The position numbers were made by a program, and so were the translations under genes. From Nonomuraea muscovyensis (GTDB lineage Bacteria > Actinomycetota > Actinomycetes > Streptosporangiales > Streptosporangiaceae), in assembly GCF_014207745.1 (NCBI RefSeq), contig NZ_JACHJB010000003.1:310001-374000 (forward strand): a stretch of DNA of 64,000 bases, given 5' to 3'. A model generated the notes under the pieces. The model was not told the origin of the DNA. It worked only from the letters and a program-made list of their open reading frames with translations, and ran no database searches. This document shows positions 31,309 through 39,798 of the stretch, piece after piece; position 1 is the stretch's first letter; each line of letters begins with the position of its first letter.

Positions 31309-32010
31309 GCGAGCAGGTTCATCACGTGGGCGAAGCTGGTGGTGAGGGAGTCGAGGACGGCCTTGCCCTTTTTCGGCAGTGGCGAGTGAGGGGCGGCCGA
31401 TGACGCCGTTCTTGGTGTAGGCGGGCATGCCTTCGGTCAGCAGGTGGCGCCGGTCGTCGGCGGTGTGGTCGGCGTTCTCATAGCCGGGGCGTATGACGTC
31501 TGGGTAGGCGTGCAGCAGGATCGAGGTTTCGATCTCTCCGGCGTGCATGTCCTCGTGCATGGAGCTGGTCAGGTGCGCGGCGTTCCGGGCCTCCTGCCAG
31601 TCTTCCCGAGTCGGGAAGAGGGCCATGGCCCGGCCGGTGGCGCTGGCTTCCTGGACGACGTTGCTCAGGACGTAGTTGCCGCCGTGGGCGTTGACGATCA
31701 CGAGGGCGTTCGGGCCGTTGAGGGAGCCGTGGATGTCGGTGATGACGGCGTGCAGGGTGCGGGCGGAGATGCTGACGGTGCCGGTCCAGGCGGCGTGTTC
31801 GTGGGAGCAGGAGATCGTTATGGGCGGGAGGAGCATGACCGGGTAGGCGTCGGCGATGCTCTGGCTGATCAGTGTGGCGATGATGGTGTCGGTGCTGAGG
31901 GGCAGGTGGTCGCCGTGCTGCTCGAAGCTGCCCACGGGCAGGATGGCGACCTGGGCGTCGCGCTGTCGTTCGTCGGTGGTGGTCGCGGTGGGTAGCAGTG
32001 GGTTGGTCAC
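31297..32010 (-). pseudogene. Creatininase-family amidohydrolase with late frameshift
   Basis: About 237 codons from GTG 32010, which overlaps the upstream stop (GTGA). Creatininase hallmarks: ILPVGSFEQHGDHLPLSTDT (metal-binding E and H-x3-D-type), SHEHAAWTGTVSI, VNAHGGNYVL, and HAGEIETSILL. One extra base in the run at about 31370 shifts the frame at AEKG; in the other frame the natural end KAVLDSLTTSFAHVMNLLAK then H-C-stop is intact. Only the last 27 residues are affected, so it may be a recent mutation or a sequencing error. The family includes creatinine amidohydrolase and MftE-type peptidases. Confidence 0.7.
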
Positions 32011-32945
32011 TGGTCTCCTCGCGGCTCGGGTGCTGGCAGTGAGAACGACTCTGCGGTGATGTCGAGTCTGGTCAGCAAGTCTTTCACGCGAGGGTCTGCC
32101 GCCCATTGCCTCATGTGGGCTCGGAGGGTGGTGAGCTGGCCGGCGACTCGGCTGGATCGGAGGGCCTGGAGGCGGGGGATGGTTTCTTCGATCATTGAGC
32201 ATGCCTGGTCGCGTTCGCCTGCCATGGCGTAGGCGGTGGCGGTGCGGGTGAGGAGCAGGGCATGGTCGCGGGGCTGGCTGGTGAGTGACCATCGGGATCG
32301 GCTGGACTCGAGTACCGGGATGGCGCTGTTGGCTTGGCCCAGCAGCAGGCGGGTGGCTCCGGTCTCCATGGCGACGTAGGCGGGGGTGCAGTAGGGGGCG
32401 CAGTCGTTCTCGTCCTGGGTCAGTCCCGCGGTCGCCTCGGTGAGGGCTGTCTCGGAATCTGCGGCGGAGTCCGCGGCTTCCCGAGGTGGGCGTGCGCTAT
32501 CGCGCGGGTTCTGAGCACGACGGCTCGGAGCCGGGGCGTGAGGGCGTCGGCACGGGACATGGCTGCGTTCGCCAGGCCCAGGCCGTGGCCGTGGTCGCCG
32601 GACTCGATGGCGATGAGACTCTTCCGCATGAGGATGTAGGAAGTCGTCCGCTGGTCGCCGAGCTCCATGGCGTAGTCGAGGGCCTTGTTGGTCCACATCA
32701 TGGCGTGGGTGAAGTCGCCGATGTCCTGGTGGAGCCAGCCGCAGAATTCGAGGAGTTCGCTGGCGAAGGTCAGTGCTTCGGTGCGGTCGGCTCCCCTTGT
32801 CACTCGGTAGACCTGTCCGACGATGGGGATCTGGCTCTTGACCGCGTTGATCAGCAGAGGCGGCCCCATGATGGCTTCGGCCTGGATGCGGCCGGCCAGT
32901 ACGCAAGCTCCCCTCGGGCCGATTCCAAGCCAGGTATCCCGGGCC
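32007..32945 (-). pseudogene. TPR-type regulator, truncated and frameshifted
   Basis: Reverse-strand reading carries helical repeats (TFASELLEFCGWLHQDIGDF, MWTNKALDYAMELGDQRTTS, then after a shift near 32465 ATRLLLGQANSAIPVLESSR and ATAYAMAGERDQACSMIEET). This is the TPR half of Streptomyces-type XRE-TPR regulators that lie upstream of small enzyme genes. The HTH N-terminus is gone: an integrase has replaced it at about 32945. Coupled by GTGA to the creatininase-like gene. Confidence 0.7.
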
Positions 32946-34035
32946 TGACGGCGTAACCGCACGGTACCGAACACGTTCGCCACCAAGCGTGAGGCCGAGA
33001 TCTGGCTGACCAAGAAAGAGGCCGAGATCCACGCGGGGGACTGGCTGAACCCGGATCTCGGCAAGGTCGGCTTCAAGGAGTACGGCACGGCTTGGGTCGA
33101 GGAACGCCCGGGACTGCGGCCCAAGACTCTTCAGCTCTACGAGGGGCTTCACCGGATCCACCTCGTGCCGACTTTCGGCAACCGCACCATGAGCGAGATC
33201 AAGGAGGCGCACATCCGGAAGTGGCGGAAGGCACGCCTGGACGAGGGCATCGGGCCAGTCACGGTGGCGAAGGCGTACCGACTCCTGAAGGCGATCTTCA
33301 ACACGGCAGTAGAGGACGGATATTGATCAAGACCAATCCGTGCAAGATCAAGGGAGCGGGCAGGGAGGACTTCCCGGAACGGCCGGTGCTGACCATGAAG
33401 CAGGTCTTCGTCCTGGCCGACGCGATCAAACCGCGCGGTTCCGGATGCTGATCCTGCTGGCCACCTTCGCGAGCCTGCGATGGGGCGAGCTGGCCGCGCT
33501 CCAGCGGAGGAACGTGGACCTGGAGGCGGGCACGATCCGCGTCGTCGGCACCACGACCGAACTCAAGGACGGCTCGGTCACCATCGGCCCGCCCAAGTCG
33601 GAGGCGGGCAAGCGCGTGGTCAGCGTGCCGGCCATGCTCCTCCCACACCTACGGGAGCACGTGGAGACCTACGCCGAGCAGACCGGCGACGGACACGTCT
33701 TCGTCGGTCCCAAGGGTGCCCGGCTCCGGCGAGCGAACTTCACCCGCGTCTGGACGGCGGCGCTCAAGAAGGCTGGCCTCTCCGGCTTCCACTTCCATGA
33801 TCTGCGTCACACCGGCAACACCCTCGCCGCCCAGTCCGGGGCCACGCTCCGCGACCTGATGACCCGCATGGGCCACTCCACGACCCGGGCCGCGTTGATC
33901 TATCAGCACACCGCGGTGGAGCGGGATCGGGCCATCGCCGACGCTCTCGGCAAGCTCGCCGAACAGGCCCTGAGCAAGCAAGATCCAATCGGATCGGGCA
34001 CGCAACGGGCACGGAAGATCGAAAATGCGCCCTGA
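32946..34035 (+). pseudogene. Tyrosine integrase with two frameshifts, adjacent to the tRNA
   Basis: AP2-like arm domain tail (TFATKREAEIWLTKKEAEIH), core-binding domain (YGTAWVEERPGLRPKTLQLY .. AKAYRLLKAIFNTAVEDGY), catalytic Arg in ATFASLRWGELAAL, HDLRHTGN, and Tyr in ALIYQHTAV. Frameshifts lie at about 33324 (loss of one T) and about 33433. The N-terminal start is missing. This is the integrase nearest the intact tRNA and probably the last element to insert there, now disabled. Confidence 0.88.
33995..34014. repeat. Arm-type direct repeat, GGGCACG class (integrase side)
   Basis: cgggcacgcaacgggcacgg, inside the last codons of the integrase. Pairs with the right-flank sites at 19407 and 21427, giving candidate outer ends of one 13-15 kb element. 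Confidence 0.6.
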
Positions 34036-34041
34036 AAGATC

Positions 34042-34080
34042 AGAAGCCAGGTCGGGAAGCAATCCCTGACCTGGCTTCTC
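34042..34080 (+). terminator. Integrase terminator hairpin
   Basis: agaagccaggtcggg / ccctgacctggcttct, 9 nt before the tRNA 3' end. Confidence 0.8.
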
Positions 34081-34088
34081 GCAGTGAG

Positions 34089-34159
34089 AGCGGGTGACGG
34101 GAATCGAACCCGCGCTGTCAGCTTGGGAAGCTGATGTTCTGCCATTGAACTACACCCGC
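34089..34159 (-). tRNA. tRNA-Gly(CCC)
   Basis: A complete 71-nt cloverleaf on the reverse strand. Acceptor GCGGGTG pairs with CACCCGC, D-arm GTTC..GAAC, anticodon arm TCAGC-TTCCCAA-GCTGA with anticodon CCC (complement of 34125-34127), T-arm with GGTTCGATTCC. U73, CCA not encoded. Its 3' 42 nt are the integration core for the island; the 5' half exists only here, so this is the sole functional copy in the window. Confidence 0.95.
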
Positions 34160-34304
34160 ATCGGCCGAAGCCGCGACAACCACTGTAGCGGAAACCTGGC
34201 CGAGTTCAGCACCGTCCTGCCGATGTTCGATCACGATCTGCGGTGGGGCGCGGTGTGCCCGGGTCGGCGAGCCGGGCGGGCGGGTACGCGGTAGGTTGCT
34301 CAAC

Positions 34305-34880
34305 GTGCTGCTCTCCGACCGTGACATCCTCGCCGAGATCGACTCCGGGCGGCTGGCGCTCGATCCGTTCGACCGGGAGATGCTTCAGCCGTCCAGCATC
34401 GACGTACGGCTCGACCGGTACTTCCGGGTTTTCGAGAACCACAGGTACCCGCACATCGACCCGGCGGTCGAGCAACCCGACCTCACCCGCATGGTCGAGC
34501 CCGACGGGGACGAGCCGTTCATCCTGCATCCGGGGGAGTTCGTGCTGGCCTCGACGTACGAGGTCATCACGTTGCCGGCGGACCTGGCGTCCCGGCTGGA
34601 GGGCAAGAGTTCGCTGGGGCGGCTGGGGCTGCTCACGCACTCCACCGCGGGGTTCATCGACCCGGGCTTCAGCGGGCACGTCACGCTGGAGCTGTCGAAC
34701 GTGGCCACGTTGCCGATCAAGCTGTGGCCGGGGATGAAGATCGGGCAGCTGTGCGTGTTCAGGCTCAGTTCGCCCGCCGAGCACCCGTACGGTTCGGCCA
34801 GGTACGGGTCCCGCTACCAGGGGCAGCGCGGCCCGACGCCGTCCCGGTCCTTCAAGGATTTTCACCGCACCGTAATCTGA
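34305..34880 (+). CDS. dcd: dCTP deaminase
   Basis: A 191-residue dCTP deaminase. MLLSDRDI start, SSIDVRL (about 30), FVLASTYE, GKSSLGRLGL (about 101-110) with the catalytic Glu/Ser region, HSTAGFIDPGFSGHVTLELS, and C-terminal YGSRYQGQRGPTPSR. It converts dCTP to dUTP; some actinobacterial enzymes are bifunctional, giving dUMP. GTG 34305 chosen because the family begins here; TTG 34296 is in frame. First intact chromosomal gene beyond the tRNA. Confidence 0.97.
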   Translation: MLLSDRDILAEIDSGRLALDPFDREMLQPSSIDVRLDRYFRVFENHRYPHIDPAVEQPDLTRMVEPDGDEPFILHPGEFVLASTYEVITLPADLASRLEGKSSLGRLGLLTHSTAGFIDPGFSGHVTLELSNVATLPIKLWPGMKIGQLCVFRLSSPAEHPYGSARYGSRYQGQRGPTPSRSFKDFHRTVI

Positions 34881-35049
34881 GGGGCGCCGGCGGCCGGTCC
34901 GCGGGCCAAAAGGCTCCGAAACTACCGGGCATCCCCGTGTCGCGCGGCGTACGGAGGGTAGCCAGTAGGCGAAGGGGACACGAAGTTCGCATTTCTCCTG
35001 GTAACCCGTACTCTTTCCACGGACCATCCCCGCACATCTGGAGAACGAC

Positions 35050-35667
35050 GTGCGCCTGCGTCTCACGCCACGTGAGGACAGCTACTACGACCTGTTCGCC
35101 GACTCGGCGAACAACCTGGTCACGGCATCCCGTCTGCTGGTCGAGATCATCAGTGACGGGTCGGACAGGGAAGCCCTGGCCGAGAAGATGCGCGCCTGCG
35201 AGCACGCCGGTGACGAACGCACCCATGCGATCATGAACCGGCTGAACGAGAGCTTCATCACGCCGTTCGACCGCGAGGACATCTACCGCCTCGCCTCCAA
35301 CCTCGACGATGTGATGGACGCCATGGAGGCCGCCTCCGACCTCATCGTCCTGTACCAGCTCGACCACCTCCCCAAGGACGTCGTGCGGCAGGTCGAGGTG
35401 CTGGAGCGGGCCGCCGAGCTGACGGCCGAGGCGATGCCGCGGCTGCGGTCGATGAAGAACCTCAACGAGTACTGGATCGAGGTCAACCGCCTGGAGAACC
35501 AGGGTGACCAGGTCTACCGGCGCCTGCTGGCCAAACTGTTCAGCGGTGAGTACGACGCGTTGACGGTCATGAAGATGAAGGAGGTCATCGACGCCCTCGA
35601 AGAGGCCGCCGACGCCTTCGAGCACGTGGCCAACACCGTCGAGTCGATCGCGGTCAAGGAAAGCTAG
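35050..35667 (+). CDS. DUF47 (PhoU-like) Pit accessory protein
   Basis: A 205-residue all-helical PhoU-related DUF47 protein. LTPREDSYYDLFADSANNLV, CEHAGDERTHAIMNRLNESF then ITPFDREDIYRLASNLDDVM (about 57-97), a second metal/helix motif ENQGDQVYRRLLAKLF, and EALEEAADAFEHVANTVES. DUF47 proteins regulate low-affinity Pit phosphate transport. GTG 35050 is behind GGAG. The transporter follows 5 nt later, so they form one operon. The 34881-35049 leader has no recognised Pho box. Confidence 0.93.
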   Translation: MRLRLTPREDSYYDLFADSANNLVTASRLLVEIISDGSDREALAEKMRACEHAGDERTHAIMNRLNESFITPFDREDIYRLASNLDDVMDAMEAASDLIVLYQLDHLPKDVVRQVEVLERAAELTAEAMPRLRSMKNLNEYWIEVNRLENQGDQVYRRLLAKLFSGEYDALTVMKMKEVIDALEEAADAFEHVANTVESIAVKES

Positions 35668-35672
35668 GCCCC

Positions 35673-36680
35673 GTGGACCTCACGCTCGCCCTCGTCATCG
35701 GCGTGGTCGTCGTGGCGCTCGTCTTCGACTACACCAACGGCTTCCACGACGCGGCGAACGCCATCGCGACCTCGGTCTCGACGCGCGCTCTCACCCCCAG
35801 AGCGGCGCTGTTCATGGCCGCGGCGATGAACTTCATCGGTGCCCACCTCGGCACCCAGGTCGCCTCCACCGTCGGAAAGGGGATCATCGACGCCCCGAAG
35901 GGCTCCCACGGGCTGGTCATCGTGGCATCGGCCCTGATCGGCGCGATCGTCTGGAACATCATCACCTGGTATTTCGGACTGCCATCCTCCTCCAGTCACG
36001 CGCTGATCGGCGGCCTCGTCGGCTCCGCGCTGGCCTCGGCCAGCCTCGTCCACTGGGACGGCGTGGTGGAGAAGGTCGTCATCCCGATGATCCTGTCGCC
36101 GTTGACCGGGTTCCTCCTGGGCGCTGTGATCATGATCGCAATTTATTGGATCTTCCGCAACGCGCAGCCCGGCAAGACCAACCGCGGCTTCCGCTACGCG
36201 CAGACCGTCTCGGCCGCCGCCATGGCGCTCGGGCACGGCCTGCAGGACGCGCAGAAGACGATGGGTGTGATCTTCCTGGCGCTCGTGGTCGGCGGCTACG
36301 CGGGGGAGGACGACCCCATCCCGCAGTGGGTCATCCTGGCCGCAGCGACGGCGATCTCCCTCGGCACGTACGCGGGCGGCTGGCGGATCATGCGGACGCT
36401 GGGCCGCCGGATCATCGCGCTCGACCCGCCGCAGGGGTTCGCCGCCGAGAGCGCGGCGGCGATCGTCCTGTACGGGGCGGCGATCGGGTTCGGCGCCCCC
36501 ATCTCCACCACCCACACCATCACCAGCGCGATCATGGGTGTGGGCTCCACCAAGCGGCTGTCGGCGGTGCGGTGGGGCGTGGCGGGCAACATCGTCACGG
36601 CCTGGGTCCTGACGATCCCGGCCGCCGCCCTGGTGGCCGCCCTGTCCTACTTCGCCCTCCACTGGTTGATCGAGAGCTAG
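35673..36680 (+). CDS. pit: Inorganic phosphate transporter, PiT family
   Basis: 335 residues, about 10 membrane segments. PiT signatures in each half: DYTNGFHDAANAIATSVSTR (about 17-36) and GHGLQDAQKTMG (about 189-200), with LPSSSSHALIGGLVG and APISTTHTITSAIMGVGSTK. A proton- or cation-coupled phosphate symporter. GTG 35673, 5 nt after DUF47. The 3' end overlaps convergent mshD by 4 nt. Confidence 0.96.
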   Translation: MDLTLALVIGVVVVALVFDYTNGFHDAANAIATSVSTRALTPRAALFMAAAMNFIGAHLGTQVASTVGKGIIDAPKGSHGLVIVASALIGAIVWNIITWYFGLPSSSSHALIGGLVGSALASASLVHWDGVVEKVVIPMILSPLTGFLLGAVIMIAIYWIFRNAQPGKTNRGFRYAQTVSAAAMALGHGLQDAQKTMGVIFLALVVGGYAGEDDPIPQWVILAAATAISLGTYAGGWRIMRTLGRRIIALDPPQGFAAESAAAIVLYGAAIGFGAPISTTHTITSAIMGVGSTKRLSAVRWGVAGNIVTAWVLTIPAAALVAALSYFALHWLIES

Positions 36681-37597
36681 GCTCCGGCGGGTGGGACGGC
36701 GGCGTACATCACGTCGACGTCCCACCGGTTGAAGCCGAGTGACCCGTACAGCCTGATGGCGGCCGTGTTGGCCTCGTCCACGTACAGCATCGCCTGAGCG
36801 AGGCCACGCGAGCGCAGGTGGTTCAGGCCGGCCAGGGTGAGCGCCCGGCCGAGGCCGGTGCCCTGCTGGGAGGGGTCCACTCCCACCACGTACACCTCGC
36901 CGAGCGGCTCGTGCCCGTGCTCGGAGGACCCGTGGATCTTCGTCCAGTGGAACCCGACGATCCGCTCGCCGCGCACGGCCAGGAAGAACCCGGCGGGGTC
37001 GAACCACGGCTCGGCCTCGCGCTGGCGCAGGTCGTCGAGCGTCCACGCGCCCTGCTCCGGGTGGTGGGCGAAGGCGGCGGCGTTCACCTTGAGCCACGCC
37101 TCCTCGTCCTGGCCGGGCGTGAACGTGCGCAGCCGCACCCCGTCGGGCAGCGCGCAGGGGTCGAGGGGCGCGAACAGCGACCGGCGCATCTGCCACAGCG
37201 AGCGCACCCGGCGCAGCCCCTGCGAGGTGGCCAGCGCGCCGGCGGCCTCGTGGTCGCCGTGGGCCCACAGCCGCAGTCGGCCGCCCGCCAGGTCGAGGAC
37301 GGCGCGCAGCAGCCGTCCGCCGTGCCCGCGCCGCCGGAACGACGGGTGGACGACCAGCTCTCCGCTGGGTCCCTCGACCTCGTCGGTCGGGTCCACGTGC
37401 GCGTAGCCCGCCAGGGACTCCCCGTCGCGGAGGAGGACCGAGCGGGCGCGCGGGTCGCCGCCGTAGCGCAGATGGAGCATGACGTGCTCGTTCAGCGGGC
37501 GGACGCCGTCGGCCTGCGTCGCCGCCTCGACGAGACGCAGCACCTCGGCGATTTCCTGGTCATCGAGCCGTTGTTCGATCTTCACGTGCGCGGTCAC
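36677..37597 (-). CDS. mshD: Mycothiol synthase
   Basis: Two GNAT acetyltransferase domains in tandem. The N-half includes GELVVHPSFRRRGHGGRLLR and the C-half GEVYVVGVDPSQQGTGLGRA then LTLAGLNHL with LYVDEANTAAIRLYGSLGF. It transfers acetyl to Cys-GlcN-Ins, the last step of mycothiol synthesis. GTG 37597 (306 residues) fits the family length; ATG 37636 in frame has no Shine-Dalgarno. Convergent with pit. A marker of actinobacteria. Confidence 0.95.
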   Translation of the reverse strand: MTAHVKIEQRLDDQEIAEVLRLVEAATQADGVRPLNEHVMLHLRYGGDPRARSVLLRDGESLAGYAHVDPTDEVEGPSGELVVHPSFRRRGHGGRLLRAVLDLAGGRLRLWAHGDHEAAGALATSQGLRRVRSLWQMRRSLFAPLDPCALPDGVRLRTFTPGQDEEAWLKVNAAAFAHHPEQGAWTLDDLRQREAEPWFDPAGFFLAVRGERIVGFHWTKIHGSSEHGHEPLGEVYVVGVDPSQQGTGLGRALTLAGLNHLRSRGLAQAMLYVDEANTAAIRLYGSLGFNRWDVDVMYAAVPPAGA

Positions 37598-37705
37598 AGC
37601 TCGAACTCTAGGCGTACGACTGGCAAATAGTGCCATGGGGTCGGCGGACGAATCATTACCTTTGCGACATTGGCCGCCAAGCGTGCCGCCGTAACGTCTT
37701 GGGCC

Positions 37706-39487
37706 ATGACCTCTCGTTCCCTCCTCCGGCTCGCGTTGGCCGGAGCCGTCGCCACGGGCACGGCCTTACTCGCCACCGTTCCGGCGGACGCGAGCAACGC
37801 GCCCCGGACGGTGCCCGTCCGCCTGCTCTCCCTCAACGACTTCCACGGCCACCTGGAGCCCCCGACCGGCTCCTCCGGACGGATGGTCGACGAGCACGGC
37901 CAGACAGTGAACGCGGGCGGCGCCGCCTATGTCGCCGCCCACATGAAGGCCCACACCGACCGCAACACCATCGCCGTCGCCCAGGGCGACCTCATCGGCG
38001 CCACCCCGCTGATCTCCGCGGCCTACCATGACGAGCCGTCGGTCGAGTTCCTGGGCAAGATCGGGCTCAAGGTGGCCGCGGTCGGCAACCACGAGTTCGA
38101 CGAGGGCTACGACGAGCTGCGCCGCATCATGAAGGGCGGCTGCCACCCGGTGGACGGCTGCTCGCCCGCCGGGCAGTGGAAGGGCGCGCGGTTCGACTAC
38201 GTCGGCGCGAACGTCCTGTTCAAGAATCCGAACGAGAAGACCGACGCGCTCGCCGCCCTGGGGAACCAGGCGGCGGTCGAGAAGCTGATGTCCGGCTGGG
38301 GCGTGCCCGCGCTGCCGCCGGTGAGCGTCAAGTGGATGAGCGGCGTGCCGATCGGCTTCATCGGCCTGGTCACCACCTCCACCCCGAACATCGTCACGGC
38401 CGAGGGCATCAAGGACCTCACGTTCGCCGACGAGGTCAAGGCCGCGAACCTCGCCTCCCGGGTACTCAAGCTGGTGGGCGTGAAGGCCCAGGTCGTGCTG
38501 GTGCACGAGGGCGACCAGGTCACCGCGGGCCAGTCGCCCGACGCGTGCAGCGCCGTCCCGGGCGTGGGCAACCGGATCGCCACCCAGGTCGCCCCGGAGA
38601 TCGACATGGTGCTCAGCGGCCACTCGCACCAGGCCTACCTGTGCACGGTCAAGGACCCGTCGGGCCGTGACCGCCTCTACTCGCAGGGCGGCTCGTTCGG
38701 CCGGGTCATCACGCAGGTGGACATGAAGGTGGACGTGCGGACGCTCGACATCGTCCGCTCGTCGGTCGTGGCGGACAACCACGTCGTGACGCGAACCGTC
38801 ACCCCGGATCGCGATATCTCCGACTTCGTGGACCTGTGGAAGGAACGCGTCGCCGAGGTCGCCGACAAGCCGGTCGGCCGGATCACCGCCGACATCCCCA
38901 ACACGGCCGCGCCGAGCGGGGAGACGCCGCTGGGCGACCTCATCGCCGATGCGCAGCTGGCCGCCACCAAGGCCGGGGGCAACGCCCAGATCGCCCTCAT
39001 GAACCCGGGCGGCGTCCGCGCTCCCCTCACCTACGCCGGCTCGCCGGCGGGCGAGGGCGACGGCGTCGTCACCTACGGCGAGGCGTTCACCGTCCAGCCG
39101 TTCAACAACCTCATGCAGGTGGTCACGCTGACGGGCGCCCAGCTCAAGACGGTGCTGGAACAGCAGTTCACCGGGGGCCCCAACAACCAGGCGTTCACCA
39201 AGATCCTGCAGCCCTCGGCGAACCTGACCTACACCTACAGCCGGTCCGCCGCCTGGGGCTCCAAGGTCTCCGACCTCCGTATCGACGGCACCCCCGTCAC
39301 GGACACCCAGGCGATCCGCGTCGCGGCCAACAACTTCCTGGTGGGCGGCGGTGACGCGTTCCTCGCCTTCCGGGACGGCACCGACGCGTGGAGCGGGCCG
39401 CTGGACATCGACGCCTTCGTCGCCTACCTGGGCGAGCACAGCCCGGCCGCCCCGCCCGCCACGAACCGCATCACCGTGGTGGACTGA
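37706..39487 (+). CDS. Secreted bifunctional UDP-sugar hydrolase / 5'-nucleotidase
   Basis: 593 residues with a signal peptide (MTSRSLLRLALAGAVATGTA then LLATVPADAS; cleavage about 30). Calcineurin-like phosphoesterase domain: LNDFHGHLEP (metal D-x-H), GDLIGATPL, GNHEFDEG, and SGHSHQAY. C-terminal 5'-nucleotidase domain with NPGGVRAPL, FTVQPFNN, FLVGGGDAF. It hydrolyses extracellular nucleotides for phosphate and nucleoside recovery, fitting the neighbouring phosphate-uptake genes. A hairpin follows at 39519. Confidence 0.94.
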   Translation: MTSRSLLRLALAGAVATGTALLATVPADASNAPRTVPVRLLSLNDFHGHLEPPTGSSGRMVDEHGQTVNAGGAAYVAAHMKAHTDRNTIAVAQGDLIGATPLISAAYHDEPSVEFLGKIGLKVAAVGNHEFDEGYDELRRIMKGGCHPVDGCSPAGQWKGARFDYVGANVLFKNPNEKTDALAALGNQAAVEKLMSGWGVPALPPVSVKWMSGVPIGFIGLVTTSTPNIVTAEGIKDLTFADEVKAANLASRVLKLVGVKAQVVLVHEGDQVTAGQSPDACSAVPGVGNRIATQVAPEIDMVLSGHSHQAYLCTVKDPSGRDRLYSQGGSFGRVITQVDMKVDVRTLDIVRSSVVADNHVVTRTVTPDRDISDFVDLWKERVAEVADKPVGRITADIPNTAAPSGETPLGDLIADAQLAATKAGGNAQIALMNPGGVRAPLTYAGSPAGEGDGVVTYGEAFTVQPFNNLMQVVTLTGAQLKTVLEQQFTGGPNNQAFTKILQPSANLTYTYSRSAAWGSKVSDLRIDGTPVTDTQAIRVAANNFLVGGGDAFLAFRDGTDAWSGPLDIDAFVAYLGEHSPAAPPATNRITVVD

Positions 39488-39518
39488 CCGGCTTCCGGTC
39501 GTACGGCAGAGCACGGGA

Positions 39519-39547
39519 GGGCCCAGTCACCGTAGGGGGCTGGGCCC
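39519..39547 (+). terminator. Hairpin terminator after the nucleotidase gene
   Basis: gggcccag / ctgggccc, 8-bp perfect stem with a 13-nt loop, 32 nt after the stop. Confidence 0.65.
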
Positions 39548-39735
39548 TGTCCAGGGACACGCTCCTCCGGTGGAGCCGGTGCCCCGCCGTGACGCGCGCA
39601 CCGCCGGCCGCGAACGTGGGAAACCCCTCAGGTGGCCCGCAGGGCGCCGTGACGGCGGCCCGCCACCATCCGGTCAGCGGGCGTCCTCCTGGAGGTCCTC
39701 AGCCCCGTGCGGAGGGTGGCGGCCGGCCCGGCGGT

Positions 39736-39790
39736 GCCGTAAAAGCCGTGAAAGCCGTTGAATCCGTAAGGACGGATCCGTAAGGACGGA
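39736..39790. repeat. Phased 9-bp direct repeats and double hairpin
   Basis: gccgtaaaa, gccgtgaaa, gccgttgaa and tccgtaagg follow each other without gaps (39736-39771). They are followed by acgga and a second tccgtaagg-acgga, each forming a small hairpin tccgt-aagg-acgga. Located 8 nt past the glnR stop on the other strand. It could be the glnR terminator or a protein-binding array. The interval 39548-39735 holds no gene. Confidence 0.45.
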
Positions 39791-39798
39791 AGAGTTCC

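Noticed and set aside
34881..35049. Pho box upstream of the DUF47-pit operon
   Set aside because: Only loose similarity (gttcgcatttc and gtaaccc) and no proper 11-bp direct repeats.
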